Origin: Capniomyces stellatus
Lineage: Eukaryota > Kickxellomycota > Harpellomycetes > Harpellales > Legeriomycetaceae
Assembly: GCA_001661515.1 (NCBI GenBank)
Contig: LUVW01000013.1
Span: forward strand, 938,816-1,002,815
Direction of reading: 5' to 3'
DNA length: 64,000 nt
Shown one piece after another: positions 11,409-23,434 of this stretch (positions within the stretch are counted from its first letter, which is position 1; every line of letters starts with the position of its first letter). Both the position numbers and the translations under genes were made by a program. Under the pieces are notes generated by a model. The model saw nothing but the letters and a program-made list of their open reading frames with translations. It had not been told where the DNA came from and searched no databases.

Positions 11409-13425
11409 ATGGATATTCAAACACGTAATACAAGCTCAAGATTGCTGTGGAACACTAGGCTCCATGTGTCAAACACCGTTGGTGTAGTAAGAAGAAGCTC
11501 AATCATTTGTACTATTGGTAAGTACAGGGAATGGATAATACGTCTACAATGTTTTTTTTTTACAGCTACACCTTGTGTTTGTGGTTGGTTAAACAACAAC
11601 GACAATAGTGGGATTGAAAGGAAATGGTATATCTACTTTAGCCGATGCTAATATGATTGATTCATACAATGTACCTTTTAGGGCCTGCTTCGCAGTCAGT
11701 TGATATGTTGAAGAAGCTTCTTAAAGAAGGGATGAATATCATGAGAATGAATTTTTCCCACGGATCATATGAATACCACTCACAAACAATTGAAAACCTG
11801 CACGCAGCTGAGGCGCAAGTCACTGCTTCCCCAGTAGCTATTGCGTTGGACACCGTAAGTTTGCAAATATAAAAATGCGATAAGACGTCGTTCTTGATCT
11901 TACGGGCCTTTTTTAAGTTTTTGTTTTGAAGGGTTTCCCCTTGAAAAGTCAACCCGTAGGATTGTATTTTTAAAACACCAAGTTGTGAATACACAAGTAC
12001 CGCTGGGTGGCGGAGTGAGAGTGTTGGTTTGTAGATGGTGGGATCAAGAGATAATGTAGTATACTATATACACGAAGAAGAAGAAGAAGAAGAAAAAAAA
12101 AGGGGGAAAATAACAACAAAAGTGTATTATGTGATATTGTATCTGTATTATAGAAAGGACCAGAGATCCGTACAGGCAACATGAAGAATGGAGATTTGAA
12201 GTATGCAGCAGGCCATGAAATGATATTTTCGATGGATGAAAAGTACTACAATGAGGGAAGTCTTGATGTACTTTACCTTGATTACAAGAATCTGTGGAAT
12301 GTGGTCGAGCCAGGAAAAGTGATATACATTGACGATGGAATTATGGAGTTTGAGGTTCTTGAGGTGTATGAGGGATCAGTCAAGGTCCGTGCAATCAACA
12401 GCGGTACTTTGGCTAGCCACAAGGGAGTGAATCTTCCAGGATCGCAGGTAGATTTGCCAGCGTTGTCAAAGAAGGACGTTGCAGATCTTCAATTTGGAGT
12501 GTCAAAGGGAGTGGATATGATCTTTGCATCGTTTATCCGTAAGGCAGATGACATAGTTCAAATCCGTAATGCGTTGGGAGAGGAGGGAAAGAACATCAAG
12601 ATAGTAGCAAAGATTGAGTCAACAGAGGGAGTGGAAAACTTTGACGAGATCTTGAAAGAGACAGACGCAGTGATGATAGCTAGAGGAGATCTTGGAATTG
12701 AGATTCCAGCGCCACAAGTGTTCTTGGTGCAAAAGTCAATAATAGCAAAGTGCAACGTTGCAGGAAAGCCAGTAATCTGTGCAACCCAGATGTTGGAGTC
12801 AATGACGTACAACCCAAGACCAACAAGAGCAGAGGTTTCAGACGTAGCCAACGCGATTATTGATGGTGCGGATTGTGTTATGTTGTCGGGAGAAACAGCA
12901 AAGGGATTATACCCACTCGAGGCCGTCAGAATGATGAGCGAAACCGCCATTTTGGCTGAAGCTGCAGTTTGCCAGCACTCAATGTACTCTGAGCTAAGAG
13001 ACATCACTCCGCTTCCAATCTGCACAACAGAGGCCACATGTTCGTCGGCTGTCAACGCAGTCTGCGAACTCAACGCCAAGCTCATTGTTTGTCTAACAAC
13101 TTCAGGAACATCTGCACAGCTGATGTCCAAGTACAGACCAAGCGTGCCAATTGTAGTGCTTACAAGAAATGCACATATTGCACGTAGCGCACATTTGTCA
13201 AGAGGATGCTACCCAGTTATATATAGCAAGGCTAAGCCTGTATTGACCGGCGATGCTAACGTTGATCGTGAGGCTTGGCAATTGGATGTTGACTCGCGTG
13301 TCAACTTTGCTATTGAACACGCCATTTCCCGTGGACTGTGTACAAGAGGCGATTTGGTTGTTACTATTCAAGGATGGCGTGGTGGCATTGGAAACACCAA
13401 CACCATGCGTATTCTCACCGCCTAA
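11409..13425 (+). CDS. PYK1: Pyruvate kinase (three exons)
   Basis: Exons 11409-11517, 11682-11854 and 12154-13425 (introns 164 and 299 nt; donors GTAAGT, acceptors TTTTAG and TATTATAG), giving 517 aa, the normal size. The enzyme converts phosphoenolpyruvate and ADP to pyruvate and ATP in the cytosol, the last step of glycolysis. The first junction rebuilds CTIGPAS and the second rebuilds [13 protein letters not shown], both hallmark stretches. [46 protein letters not shown] and MLSGETAKG follow in order, so the K+/Mg2+ and active-site residues are present. The C-terminal regulatory domain ends in [14 protein letters not shown]. Start chosen as the only ATG giving the usual short N-terminal extension. 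Codon use in exon 3 is more G/C-ending than its neighbours, fitting high expression. Intron 2 contains a GAA triplet run near 12076. Confidence 0.97.
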
Positions 13426-13732
13426 AATGAACAAATAGCAAACAATTTTGTTAGTCAGTTGACTAGTAAATACATTTAACTTTTGAATATATATATTTTT
13501 TGTGTCTAGTTTCTTTTATAACCTTTACTTGTTTTTAAATACAAATGACAATCCTGACCAGGATCTATTTACACGAGGTTAACACTATAAATAATAATAA
13601 AACAAGAAACAGAAAAAAATGCAAAAAAAAGTTGGATTGAGTGATTGAGAGTGATTGATCAAAGTGGGGTCGGGACTAGCCAATTCAGAATAATAATAAA
13701 AGTTTGATTATTTAATTGTATTGTATTGTATT

Positions 13733-13799
13733 GATAGATAGATTAGATAGATAGATAGATTGATAGATATATAAATAGATAGATGGATGGGTAGATAGT
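13733..13799. repeat. GATA tetranucleotide microsatellite
   Basis: Roughly sixteen imperfect GATA/GATG units, preceded by a short TTGTA pentamer run. It sits in the approximately 500-bp gap between the convergent pyruvate kinase and three-SH3 adaptor genes; nothing else was recognised there. Confidence 0.85.
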
Positions 13800-13922
13800 A
13801 TAAAGACATTCAAAGCAGGAAATAAAAGAATAAAGCTGAAGTTGGATGGCGAACTGAAACACGATGGATGCTGGATGTGGTGTAGTGTACAAGAAGTACT
13901 GTAGTGTTATAAAAAGAAGCTA

Positions 13923-16900
13923 CTACTCTTCATCAACAGTCAATTCATCCACGTAGTTCTTGAGGTCGGTGATTTTCTTGAGTAAAGCTTTGTTCTCGCT
14001 TTCCAAGTCTTTCAGTTTCTGACCAAGTTTGGACTCGCTGGAAGCCAACAGTTTTTGAACCAATGATTCAACGCTGGCCATGTCAACAGAGGATGAGGAG
14101 TTTTTTTCCAAGTTGGTGACCTGGACCGACAATTGGGATATTCTGGTATCTATTTGTGCAATTGCTTTGGCAGACTCCGTCGTCACCAAAGAAGACTTAT
14201 CGAAGCTAGCCATCTTTGAGTTTATTGTTGAAAACGATGACTTGAACAGGTCTTTAACACTTGCCAGCTGGGACTTGGCGTCCTCAAGCTCAGAGACGTT
14301 AGATTCGATTAAGCTTTGGTGTTTGGACTCATTCTCAGCAGACCTGTCAATCATGGTTTTCACCTCAAGAGACAGCTTGTCAAGCTGGGATTGAATTAAA
14401 CCGTCACTACTATTGGCGCTGGCGTTTGAAGTATCTGGCTTGGAGTGTTGGGACTGCGACAAAGAGGCAAGCTTGGATTCAAACTCGGCCATTTTGGCAT
14501 TGACAAGATCCTGCAACTGTTTGTGCTGGTCAGAGGACACAGATGATTTTCTTTCGGTTTTTGGCGAAGACGGCTCGGGAACATCGGAAAAGCTGCGGGG
14601 AATTGGCGCTGGCAAAGGACTGCCCATAGAGGAGTAGTTTCCAGAGTGCGGGTCGTTTCCAGCCTCCCCTTTGCCCGAATTCAGTTTCTTTTGAAGCTCG
14701 GCAATACGCGAGGCAGTCGCATTACCAACTCTTGGCGTGGGTTTAAAGCCTGTGCTTGCAGCCTCGGCAAATAGGTTGGGACGGCCTGCCATCAAACCCT
14801 TTGGCTTCTCTGGGCGAACGGGCTGCAAGGATGAGACCGAGGAACTGGGCGTTGACACGTCGCTGTTGGATTTGTTGGAGACGCTGTTTTCGCGTTTCTC
14901 ATTTGAGGTATCCCCGGGCTTTTCAAGCGACTCCTCCAAGGCACGTGACTGCGAATCACCAACGTTTTGAACCAAAACCTCAGACGTTGGCAGCTTGCGT
15001 GCTTGTCTCTTGATCAGCTTCTTGAGTGGTCGAATGCCTGGTGCTTTAGCTGGTGCAAGCGAGGGCGAGGCCTCTTGAGATGCAGCCCCTGATGCCACAT
15101 TGCTATCATTATCATCGTCACCATCACCATCGCCACCACCGTCAACATCTCCATCGCCATCAGTCTCAGTAACTGTTTCAATGTTGTTCTTAGAGTCACT
15201 GGCTTGGATATGCCCAGCATCCCCAGATGCCGACTCTGAGACTTCGACATCAGCAGTGTTCTTTTCCTCAGAATCTTTCTCTTTACCTAATCCACTAGTC
15301 TTGGCATCATCGAGACTCTCAAGTAGCTCCAGATTTCCCTCTTTGGTGTCTACGTGGTCAATTGACTTTGCTTCAGACTCGACCTCACCCTTTAGGGCCA
15401 ACTCTGGAGCTGCCTCCTGGTTCACAGCTGTGCTTGGGATTCCAGGCACTTCTGACTTATCGGAACTCACTGACTTTAAAGAGCTGTTTTTTCTGAGGCC
15501 AAACATAACAGGATCGGATTTGGTACTGGCTGATGTTTCCTCTGGTTTGGTTGTCGTGTGATCGATGCTTGCTGGTGCTGTTTTCTCAGGACTCTTGTTT
15601 GGCTCACTTGCGTTGAGGCGGCGTGCTAGCTTGGCTGCAAGTTCATCAGACACATTAGACCCTGCAGGCTCAAGCGGCGCTCCACGTGACCTGATTGTGT
15701 TTGACCGTAGTGCAAACTGACCAATTGGCTTGGGGGTTTCCTGCGCGGGCTCGGCTGCTGCGTCTTCCGTCTTTTCAGGGCCCGGATCTGTGCCCTTCTT
15801 TTCTATTGTAGGTTTGCGTTGCACTTTTCTCAATGCCGCCAACCCATCAGTTCCTGCAAACAAACTGCCTACTCCCCCAGGCTTAGCCCCATACGCCCCT
15901 ACCTTCTTAGTCACTGGCTCTGCAGCTTCGTCTTCATTATTTAGTCCCTCCTGGTCGCTCCTATCCTCATTTGCATTCTCGTTATTCAGCGATTTGACGT
16001 TACTATCATCTTCAGCTCCAGCAATGCTGCTGCTATCCTCACCACCCTCCAAAATATCACCCGAATCCAAAATGACCTCAACCACACTTGATGGGAAAAG
16101 CCCAATCCTGCCATGATAATCTCCTTTCCAGCGACTATCGTTCTTGGTGCCCATGTGGATAATGTTTATAACATCTCCAGAGTTCAAGTACAGTTCCTCT
16201 GGAAGGTCTGACTCGTAATCATCCAAAACCCTCGCTAGCTTTGGCGGCCCCCGTTTAACCTCTACAATTTCATTTATTCATTCGTGGTTTATGTTATTCA
16301 TACTTTCAACTACTACAATTGCCAACATTGTTTCGGGGTTTCGCTGGTTATATCAAACACCATTCTTTCTGCTATCCATTCTAAATCAATTACCTTTTGA
16401 CAGCTCTTGGTCAGCCTCAGCTTCTGAGTCTTCATCGTCTTGGTCGCCACTAGAACCCGACTTTTTAATAGACTTTGATCTCTCCACTGAGCTGTCATGT
16501 CCCTGCTGGCTACCCGATTCTCCTTTACTCACACCCTTAGTCTATAAAAAGTCAATCATAAGTAATGATTATTGAAACTAGTTTGTACACGTAAATAGAT
16601 TAAACATCTGTAATATCTTTATCCCAACACGCAAGCCAACTTTATCTTTGGCTAGTGTTTTTATACATCAGTTTAAATAATTCTTATATTTACCGCTTCT
16701 AATGAGCTGTTTGACCTCTGAGGAATTGGTGGAAGCGCTCCTGAATCCACAGGTTCATTAGCCAGCGCTCTGCTAGCTTGAGGAACAACAGGTGACTTTG
16801 GCTGGTTAAACCGTTTAGGCGCAGGTAGTGGTGGCAGTAGCGACAGTGATGGTTCCAATGGGATCTGTGGCAAAACAACTGGTGGTGTTGGAAGTCTGAC

Positions 16901-18516
16901 TTGTGGAGCTGTTTCTTCATACGCTCCTTGTTGTGGCTCTTGTACTTGCTGTACTTGTTGTACTTGTGGCGGTTGTGGCAGATTTGTTTGGGGCTGCGGA
17001 ATTTGTGGAAGATATGACGAAACCAAGTCTTTTCGTGGACTGCTGACTTTATACTTGTTGATTTTTGCACCCTCTTCGCTTGCTTGAACTCTACTCTCGC
17101 TTTGTGTTTCCTCAGCTGCTACATCTTCTTTCTCTGCTTTGCCCTCCGCTGCTGTTGGCTCCTGCTTGTTTCTCTTGCTCCCAAACAATCTGGTCAGCCT
17201 GTTTCCTGACTTTGGCGTTTTTGCTGCTGCGTTGTCCCGATATGGTAATGGTGGTGCATCCGTACCTGCGCCTGTGATTGCCTCACCTTCTTCCACTGCC
17301 GTTGTTGTTGTCGCTGCTGTTGGTATCGGTTTTGTTATTGGAGATCTGGAATAGTTTTTTCCTGACCCTTCAGCCTTGTAAATAACACGAGCCCCACTTT
17401 TCTCCTCAACATTGCTGCCACTACCACTACCGATGCTACTACCACCAATACTACTACCACTACTTTGCTGCTCTTCTTCTACTTGCCTTGCCTTTGGCGA
17501 TGGCTTTACAAGGTTTCCTGCCGAGTTTCCTGACTCTTCGATCAAGCTATCTCTTTTCAAGCTTTGTTGTTTCTCGTACTCTCTCTGCTCATCACTGTTT
17601 AGAATTTTCACATACTACAATAATATACCACATTTTAGTTACTACAAATCTTTTTCTCTTCTGCCTTTCATCCCAATAAAGTCTATTGTTCCATATAATA
17701 CGCATATCCCTCTTACCTCGCTGGGGAAGGTACCTATCTTGGCTCCCAACCGCCCTAGGTGCCAGCTATCATATTCCTCAAGAATCTCAACAACCTCACC
17801 CTCTACAAGCTCCAAGTCATCTTTGTCATCTGATATATAGTCGAATAACACTAACGCCACTCTCTTCTCTATTTTATTTTTAATATCGTTTTAATTCTAT
17901 TTTACCTTTACTTTTACTCTATATTCTTTCACCAATAAAGTACTTTGCAGAAAAAATCAATATCAAGCACATTTTCATTTGGTTCCTCTTATAACCCCCT
18001 CTCTCTCTCCCAGCAAAGAAAGTACACACACTTACTCTTCTTTCTTGGACGACTTTTTGACGTTGGCGAAGGCGGCTCAATCTTTTTAACAAACTATGAA
18101 TTCAACGTTCAATTATTATTTTTCACTTTATCTTTCAATTACAGCCGCTTGCGATATAAACACGTGTTATGCCCTTTTATTTACTAAAACCTATCGATAC
18201 AAGGCATCTTTTTTGTTGTCTTACATTGGAAGGAAACCATCCAGACTCGCCGCTGGCCTTGTTTACTCCAACCCACCATGAATCAAACTCAGCTTCAGTA
18301 ACATCAATTATGTCACCCTTTACCAAGTCTAATTCGTCTGGCTTGCTCTTGTTGTAGTTATTTGTAACCTTAACCAAGTACAAAACCTCTCCGTCTATTT
18401 TGAATTATACGGTTTAACACAAAATGATGTCACCAAACTTTACCACCATAAACCACCCAAATTCACATATAACAACCTTTTACTCGTACATTCTGTTACA
18501 AAAACTTACTTGACAT
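13923..18516 (-). CDS. Three-SH3-domain adaptor, CIN85/CD2AP-like (six exons)
   Basis: Exons in transcript order are 18516-18510, 18394-18225, about 17866-17717, 17614-16694, 16541-16394 and 16261-13923. All junctions keep frame, giving about 1244 aa. SH3-1 (about residues 5-58) has ELDLVKGDIIDV and SGWFPSN. SH3-2 (about 60-112) has ALVLFDY and GTFPSEYVKIL, the last created by a splice junction. SH3-3 (about 474-527) has ARVLDDYES and GRIGLFPSSVVEV. Between SH3-2 and SH3-3 lies a proline/glutamine-rich linker. After SH3-3 come long acidic/Ser-rich disorder and a C-terminal coiled coil (last ~170 residues). Three SH3 domains, proline-rich tract and terminal coiled coil is the CIN85/CD2AP layout, which links endocytic cargo, ubiquitin ligases and actin. 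Sla1-type endocytic adaptors are the fungal alternative, but no SHD1 domain was seen. The exon 3 acceptor could be 17866 or 17863. Confidence 0.8.
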
Positions 18517-21193
18517 TATTGCTCTCCTTGTGAAATATCAGTATCAATATTTATATATATGTTCGCTTTTATTCAAGTTATTTGCCTAACTGGATGCGTG
18601 TTAGTTACTATTGTTGTAAACTTTTCTATTTTAATGTAACTAGTTGGTTTGAAATGGTGTGTTAAAAGGGTCTCGCTATGTTTGCTTTCTGACTTATGAG
18701 GTGCAGTTATACAAAGATGATGTTTATATTATTTCCCCTCTTTCTTACTTTAACCTGTTTTTTTGTTTTTTTTTAATTAATGTTTTACTTTATGTTTTTG
18801 GCAAATAAATGGTTATTTGGCGTTTTTAGGGTTTAGAATAGTTTTTTTTGGAATGGAATGCAGAGAAATATCACTGATATAGTAATATATCGACTTGTTA
18901 AATATGGTTTACTATTAACTTTGGCGGTTGTAGTCTTGTTATTTGTCTTTTCACCAAGTTTAAACTTATGAAAGGCTAGAAACTGTTTAGAGTCAGAACC
19001 TTTGCAAGCTCGTTAATTAATGATTTTACTAGGCTTTTTTTTTATGTTGCACCATATTTACTCCTTGTTAGCTGAAGGCACATTTTGTGCTTTTATTTAC
19101 TTATTTATTCCAGCGATCCAATAAATTTTGAGCCTATTAGGCATAGAGATACCTTTTCCATCAATAAATCCATTCACAATTGAGGTTTTAGCCTAAATTC
19201 TGTATGGCCTCAGCAAAATACAATTTGCAGGATTAAATACCCTAAATATCTTTTTACAATGAATGAAGCGATCTATGTTTTAGATTACAATGTATAATTA
19301 CTATGGATTAAATACCGAGTTTCCACTATTTTTGGTCATTTTACTATCTTTAAAGCAGCTTTGACGCAAAACCAAAACAGCTTGTAAAATTTTAGCATTT
19401 AACTCAAAGAACCAATAGCCTCTCTTCTATTGCTTTTGGATTATCAATACACCGTTGCACCTTCAAGTGAAAATTTCATAATCGCAAGCTCGTCGCACAT
19501 TATTTCAACCACAACACATCATATGCTATTCATTTTGTTATTTGCTTCTAAAGCTCTCGTTGAGATTTATAATCAACTGTGGTATAATCATATGACCATC
19601 TTTATCTGTTAATATACAAATTGTCGAGGATTATTATTCTAACAATAAATCCATGTCTTGTTCAGTAATTTTCAATCAACTACATCATGGCCTTTTTAAT
19701 CAGCACACTTGTCCCTGCTTTTTCTCGTGTTTATAAAAGGTGGGGTCCCCGTTATCAAGGCATTTGATGTAGCCAAAACACCTTGTCTCTTAAATGCCTC
19801 CAACGCCAAATCTACAATATATAAATGCCGCTATAAACGTGATCAGTGTATTTGCTGAATAAAGAAAAGCAACAGCTATTATATTAAAAAATAATGGGTA
19901 TTAGCGCAAGTTTCTCTCTATTCCCTGTCATCAACTAAAACGGTTTCGTTTTTACAGCACCTGATGTTGCATCGTTAGCGAGCGCTGTGGTAAGCCAAAT
20001 AAGGAGGTTTATGACTCCTTTACAAAAGTTGGACCTAAAAATCCCAATTATTTGAACTACAAGCGGTTTCGCGAATTTGCGCAAAAGTCTACAAATCATT
20101 GCTAGGTGATAGACAGGCCCATCATACAAGATTTCTTGGATTGGTATTCAAAGGCTACTCTTGAGAAAATCAATTAAGATCCAGGTAGGAGTTTCTTAAA
20201 TGTCCCACAATAATCATTTTCTTGAAAAACGCTACATAAAAAAAAATAAAAAGTTGTGATGGAGTTGAGTAAATCCCATGTTTAATCATATAGGTGTTCT
20301 TATGCTCGCTTAAGGCCAGTGGGGGTTTATTTTTATTTTTTTGCATTGCTTCGTTTTGAAATCGGTTTGAGAGAGAGAAGCTTTGAGGATGTTTAAACAT
20401 GTTCTTGTAAATTACTCTTATTCATTTTGCAGCAAGCGGATATGATACTACTGGCTTTACAGGATTATTGAATTCAAACTTTGTATATTGATAAGGCTTG
20501 CCTAATTCAGAGCATCATAATTTGGTTTTGTGTTGATGATACTCGGTTGTAGCTAGAGATACAAGAGAAACACCCCAAAACAAAACACATTATGTGCTAC
20601 TACTGATCAGCTCTGCGCATTGATATTTTTACGCCGATGTTTAAACAAATACACATTTCACTTTATTAATATAAGACGCCATCTTGTTAAATAGCAATGT
20701 ATTGAATAAAACTGAACAGTACTGAATAACACATCCTTCCTCTCTCCATATATATACAAAGCTGAGCTGCCTCAAGTTGAAGGGCCTGACTAGTTGGCTA
20801 ATTTCAACAAACTGTTAGATATGTTAAGCTTGTTCATAGTACAGCCTTAAATGTGAACAGCAAAAGTCATTGCCAAAACAAATTGATTGGTAACACATAC
20901 CACTGGGCCTGGGTTTTAAAATTTGGTAGGATTCTTATGAATCAAAAACAAGCCAAAATCAAAATGTTGAAAAGTGAGAAAAATTACGATTAGTAATCAA
21001 AGCTGAAACCAAATAGTGCTATATGCAATGATAAACAGTTTAACTAAGCATCGTTTTCTGCTCGCAAAGAACAACCGCTGTAGAAATATCTATATTAATA
21101 AACAAACAATTGAGTGAATTTAGAACCACTTTAAAACGTCCAGCACATCACCTTAGTATTCCTTCCGATATATAGGACAATACAATTCTAAAA
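18517..21193. other. Gene-free AT-rich interval (18517-21193)
   Basis: About 2.7 kb between the divergent SH3 adaptor and CCS1 starts, so it should contain both promoters. Short frames only, no repeats of note, no RNA gene recognised. Confidence 0.55.
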
Positions 21194-22437
21194 ATGTCTA
21201 GCGAAATGAAGGTTAGGCTTTCTGTTTGAAATGTTTACACAAAGCAAGTACACTACAACCATAACTGTTTTCCTCAAAAATGAATTAAAATTCTGGAACT
21301 TAGATCGAGTATGCCGTCGAAATGACATGCGAAGGCTGTGTCAAGGATATTGAAGAAAAGCTGTCCAAGATTGATGGTAAAACATACATTGTGTACACAA
21401 AATAAACACAAACATATACTTTTGGTTTCTTTTTTTGAAACTGGTATACGCTTTAAATGCGTTTTTCTGTTATTCTAATTATCAAAAAACAAAACAAAAC
21501 AAAAACAGTATCCATATCCATATAATATTAGGTATAAAAAAGTACGAAATTAACCTAGAAAACAAGCGAGTTTATATTGAAGGAACAGGTGTGTAAAGCG
21601 CAATCGAAACTCTGAATGAATGGTGTTGACTAGATTCGACGTGTGTTAAATACACAGAACCCTCTAAATGCCTTTTTTTCCTTTAAATGTTTGACTTATT
21701 TAATGTTTACGTTTAGCCCAGCCGTCATTGATTGTTGACACATTATATAAATCCGGAAGATCTGCTATTGTTAGAGGAACTGGGCTGAGTAATGGTAACT
21801 ATCTAATTATTTCGTTTATTCATTTTTTTCATAAAGGAAAAAGAATATAAACTTTCAAATGTTCTACTGATGAGAGACTGTGATTAACGCTTTGCTTGAT
21901 TTTACAGGGGGTAACTTAGGCGCAGCAGTGTGTATTCTAGAAAAATACGAGGTGGATAAGCCGATGTCAAAGGGCGAGACGTCTGGACTTGTAAGATTTG
22001 TTCAGGTTAAGGACAGTGTGTGTTATGTGGACGTATCGTTTAGCGGAATGCAGCCAGGAAAGTACAGTTTAAATACGCATGCAAGTGGCGATCTATCCAA
22101 CGTTCCCAAGTCCTGTGGAGGGTTTTTTTACACCGCACACAAGCTTATGTATAACATAATCAAATCGCCATACGAGACTTCGATAACTCTGGATGCTAAA
22201 AGCGACGGAAAAGGGCGGTTATCACTGGAGTGCAAGGATTGGAATGTTTATGACTTGATCGGCAGGTCTGTAGTGATTAGAGAGATAGTTAAGGAGAGAG
22301 AGTCGCCCAATGTAGTACTTGCGGGGATTATAGCAAGAAGTGCAGGTTTGTTTGAGAACGACAAGATCATCTGTGCATGCACAGGGAATACCATTTGGGC
22401 CGAAGAAGACTTGATTCGCAAAAAAAACAAAGACTAG
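21194..22437 (+). CDS. CCS1: Copper chaperone for superoxide dismutase (five exons)
   Basis: Exons 21194-21211, 21304-21376, 21532-21588, 21717-21794 and 21908-22437 join in frame to 251 aa; yeast Ccs1 has 249. The protein delivers copper to, and oxidises the disulfide of, Cu/Zn SOD1 in cytosol and mitochondrial intermembrane space. Domain I is an Atx1-like fold with the copper site MTCEGC (Cys15, Cys18). Domain II is a SOD1-like docking domain (about residues 85-220) that contains DLIGRSVVI and VLAGIIARSAGLFEN. Domain III carries the CxC copper-transfer motif CAC at 231-233, followed by TGNTIW. The first donor is GTTAGG, slightly unusual; the exon-1 ATG and frame still make it the best model. 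The gene converges on the YCH1-like gene, with about 150 bases between stop codons. Confidence 0.93.
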
Positions 22438-22588
22438 AGATGGTTTTGCTCATATCATCTTTGCTTTTACAAAACTTACTAGCCAGCTTATAACAAATAG
22501 ACAATAATAAACATAGCTTTATTAAAATAAATAGCCTAAAAAGGCAGAGATTCTCTGGAATTTTAAATAGAAGTGTATGTATGTGATG

Positions 22589-23434
22589 TTACAAGTCGCT
22601 CCACATGTTGTGGTTTACATCCTCTAACATAGTGGGGTCGTCCTTAAACTGTTGATACCAGCTGGTAAAGCCACCTGTTAAAACGTAAACTTTCTGATCT
22701 CTCAGTACAGAGTTCGTATCTTCGCCAACTACGCTAGGGAGATTCTTTGCTCTATCAAGGGCTTCGGAATAAATCCTAGCAGACTTTGGACCTCTGACTT
22801 GTGAAAGGGCACAATGGAAAACGAGCATTGGTATTCCACCGAGTGTGTTGACTAGTAGCTCCGTGCTGTCACGTACCCTGCTGGCAGGAATATTTAAACA
22901 CCCAGGTATATGACCACCCTATGCCAAATAGTTCCAAGTAAACACATGGTTTGACAATTCGGTTAGCCAAGCTTTACTAAACAAACTATCCACAAATCAA
23001 CCGATTCAATATAACATAGTATTATAGCACAGTAAAGTGAAAGAAGAAAAGAGTACATCATAATCCGAGTCTCTGACATCCACTATCTGATAATCGACAC
23101 TAAAAAAATTGTATATGCTCATTGTTTAAAAGTGTTTTATATATCAATAAAGAAAAGCGTTTTTATCGTGTAATAGTCTGTTTCAATTGTTAGTGAGGCA
23201 TTAGAATTGGAGCAACTCTTAAAAATACATTCTCATTAATCGTTTTTGTAAAAAAAGAGGGACCCAATAATGAAAAAGAAGGAAACATAGAGGCAGTAGA
23301 CCGAAATATATATTTTTTTTAAAAAAAATCAAATAATAATATAATACTTACCCTGCTACCTTGGATGTGTCCTTAACAACTGCTCCCAACTCTATAGCGC
23401 TTATCCTGGTGACGCACATTTTGAAATTCGACAT
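22589..23434 (-). CDS. Rhodanese-fold Cdc25/Acr2-like phosphatase, Ych1/Ibp1 type (three exons)
   Basis: Exons 23434-23352, 23099-23057 and 22918-22589 give 151 aa; yeast Ych1 is 148 aa. It is a single rhodanese domain with DVRDSDYDGGHIPGC rebuilt across the second junction, and the catalytic loop HCALSQVRG (Cys78, Arg84, a CX5R phosphatase loop), followed by YVLTGGFTSWYQ. Relatives are small Cdc25-like tyrosine phosphatases or arsenate reductases (Ibp1, Ych1, Acr2). The loop fits a phosphatase/arsenate reductase rather than a sulfurtransferase, but substrate is unknown. The second intron has a weak donor (GTACTC) at 23056, so that junction is less certain. Confidence 0.83.

Noticed and set aside
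12558..13130. 190-codon frame antisense to pyruvate kinase
   Set aside because: Shadow of a strongly conserved gene with biased codons.
15100..15561. 153-codon frame antisense to the SH3 adaptor
   Set aside because: Ser/Pro-rich mirror of an Asp/Ser/Glu-rich coding region; the spliced sense model explains the DNA.
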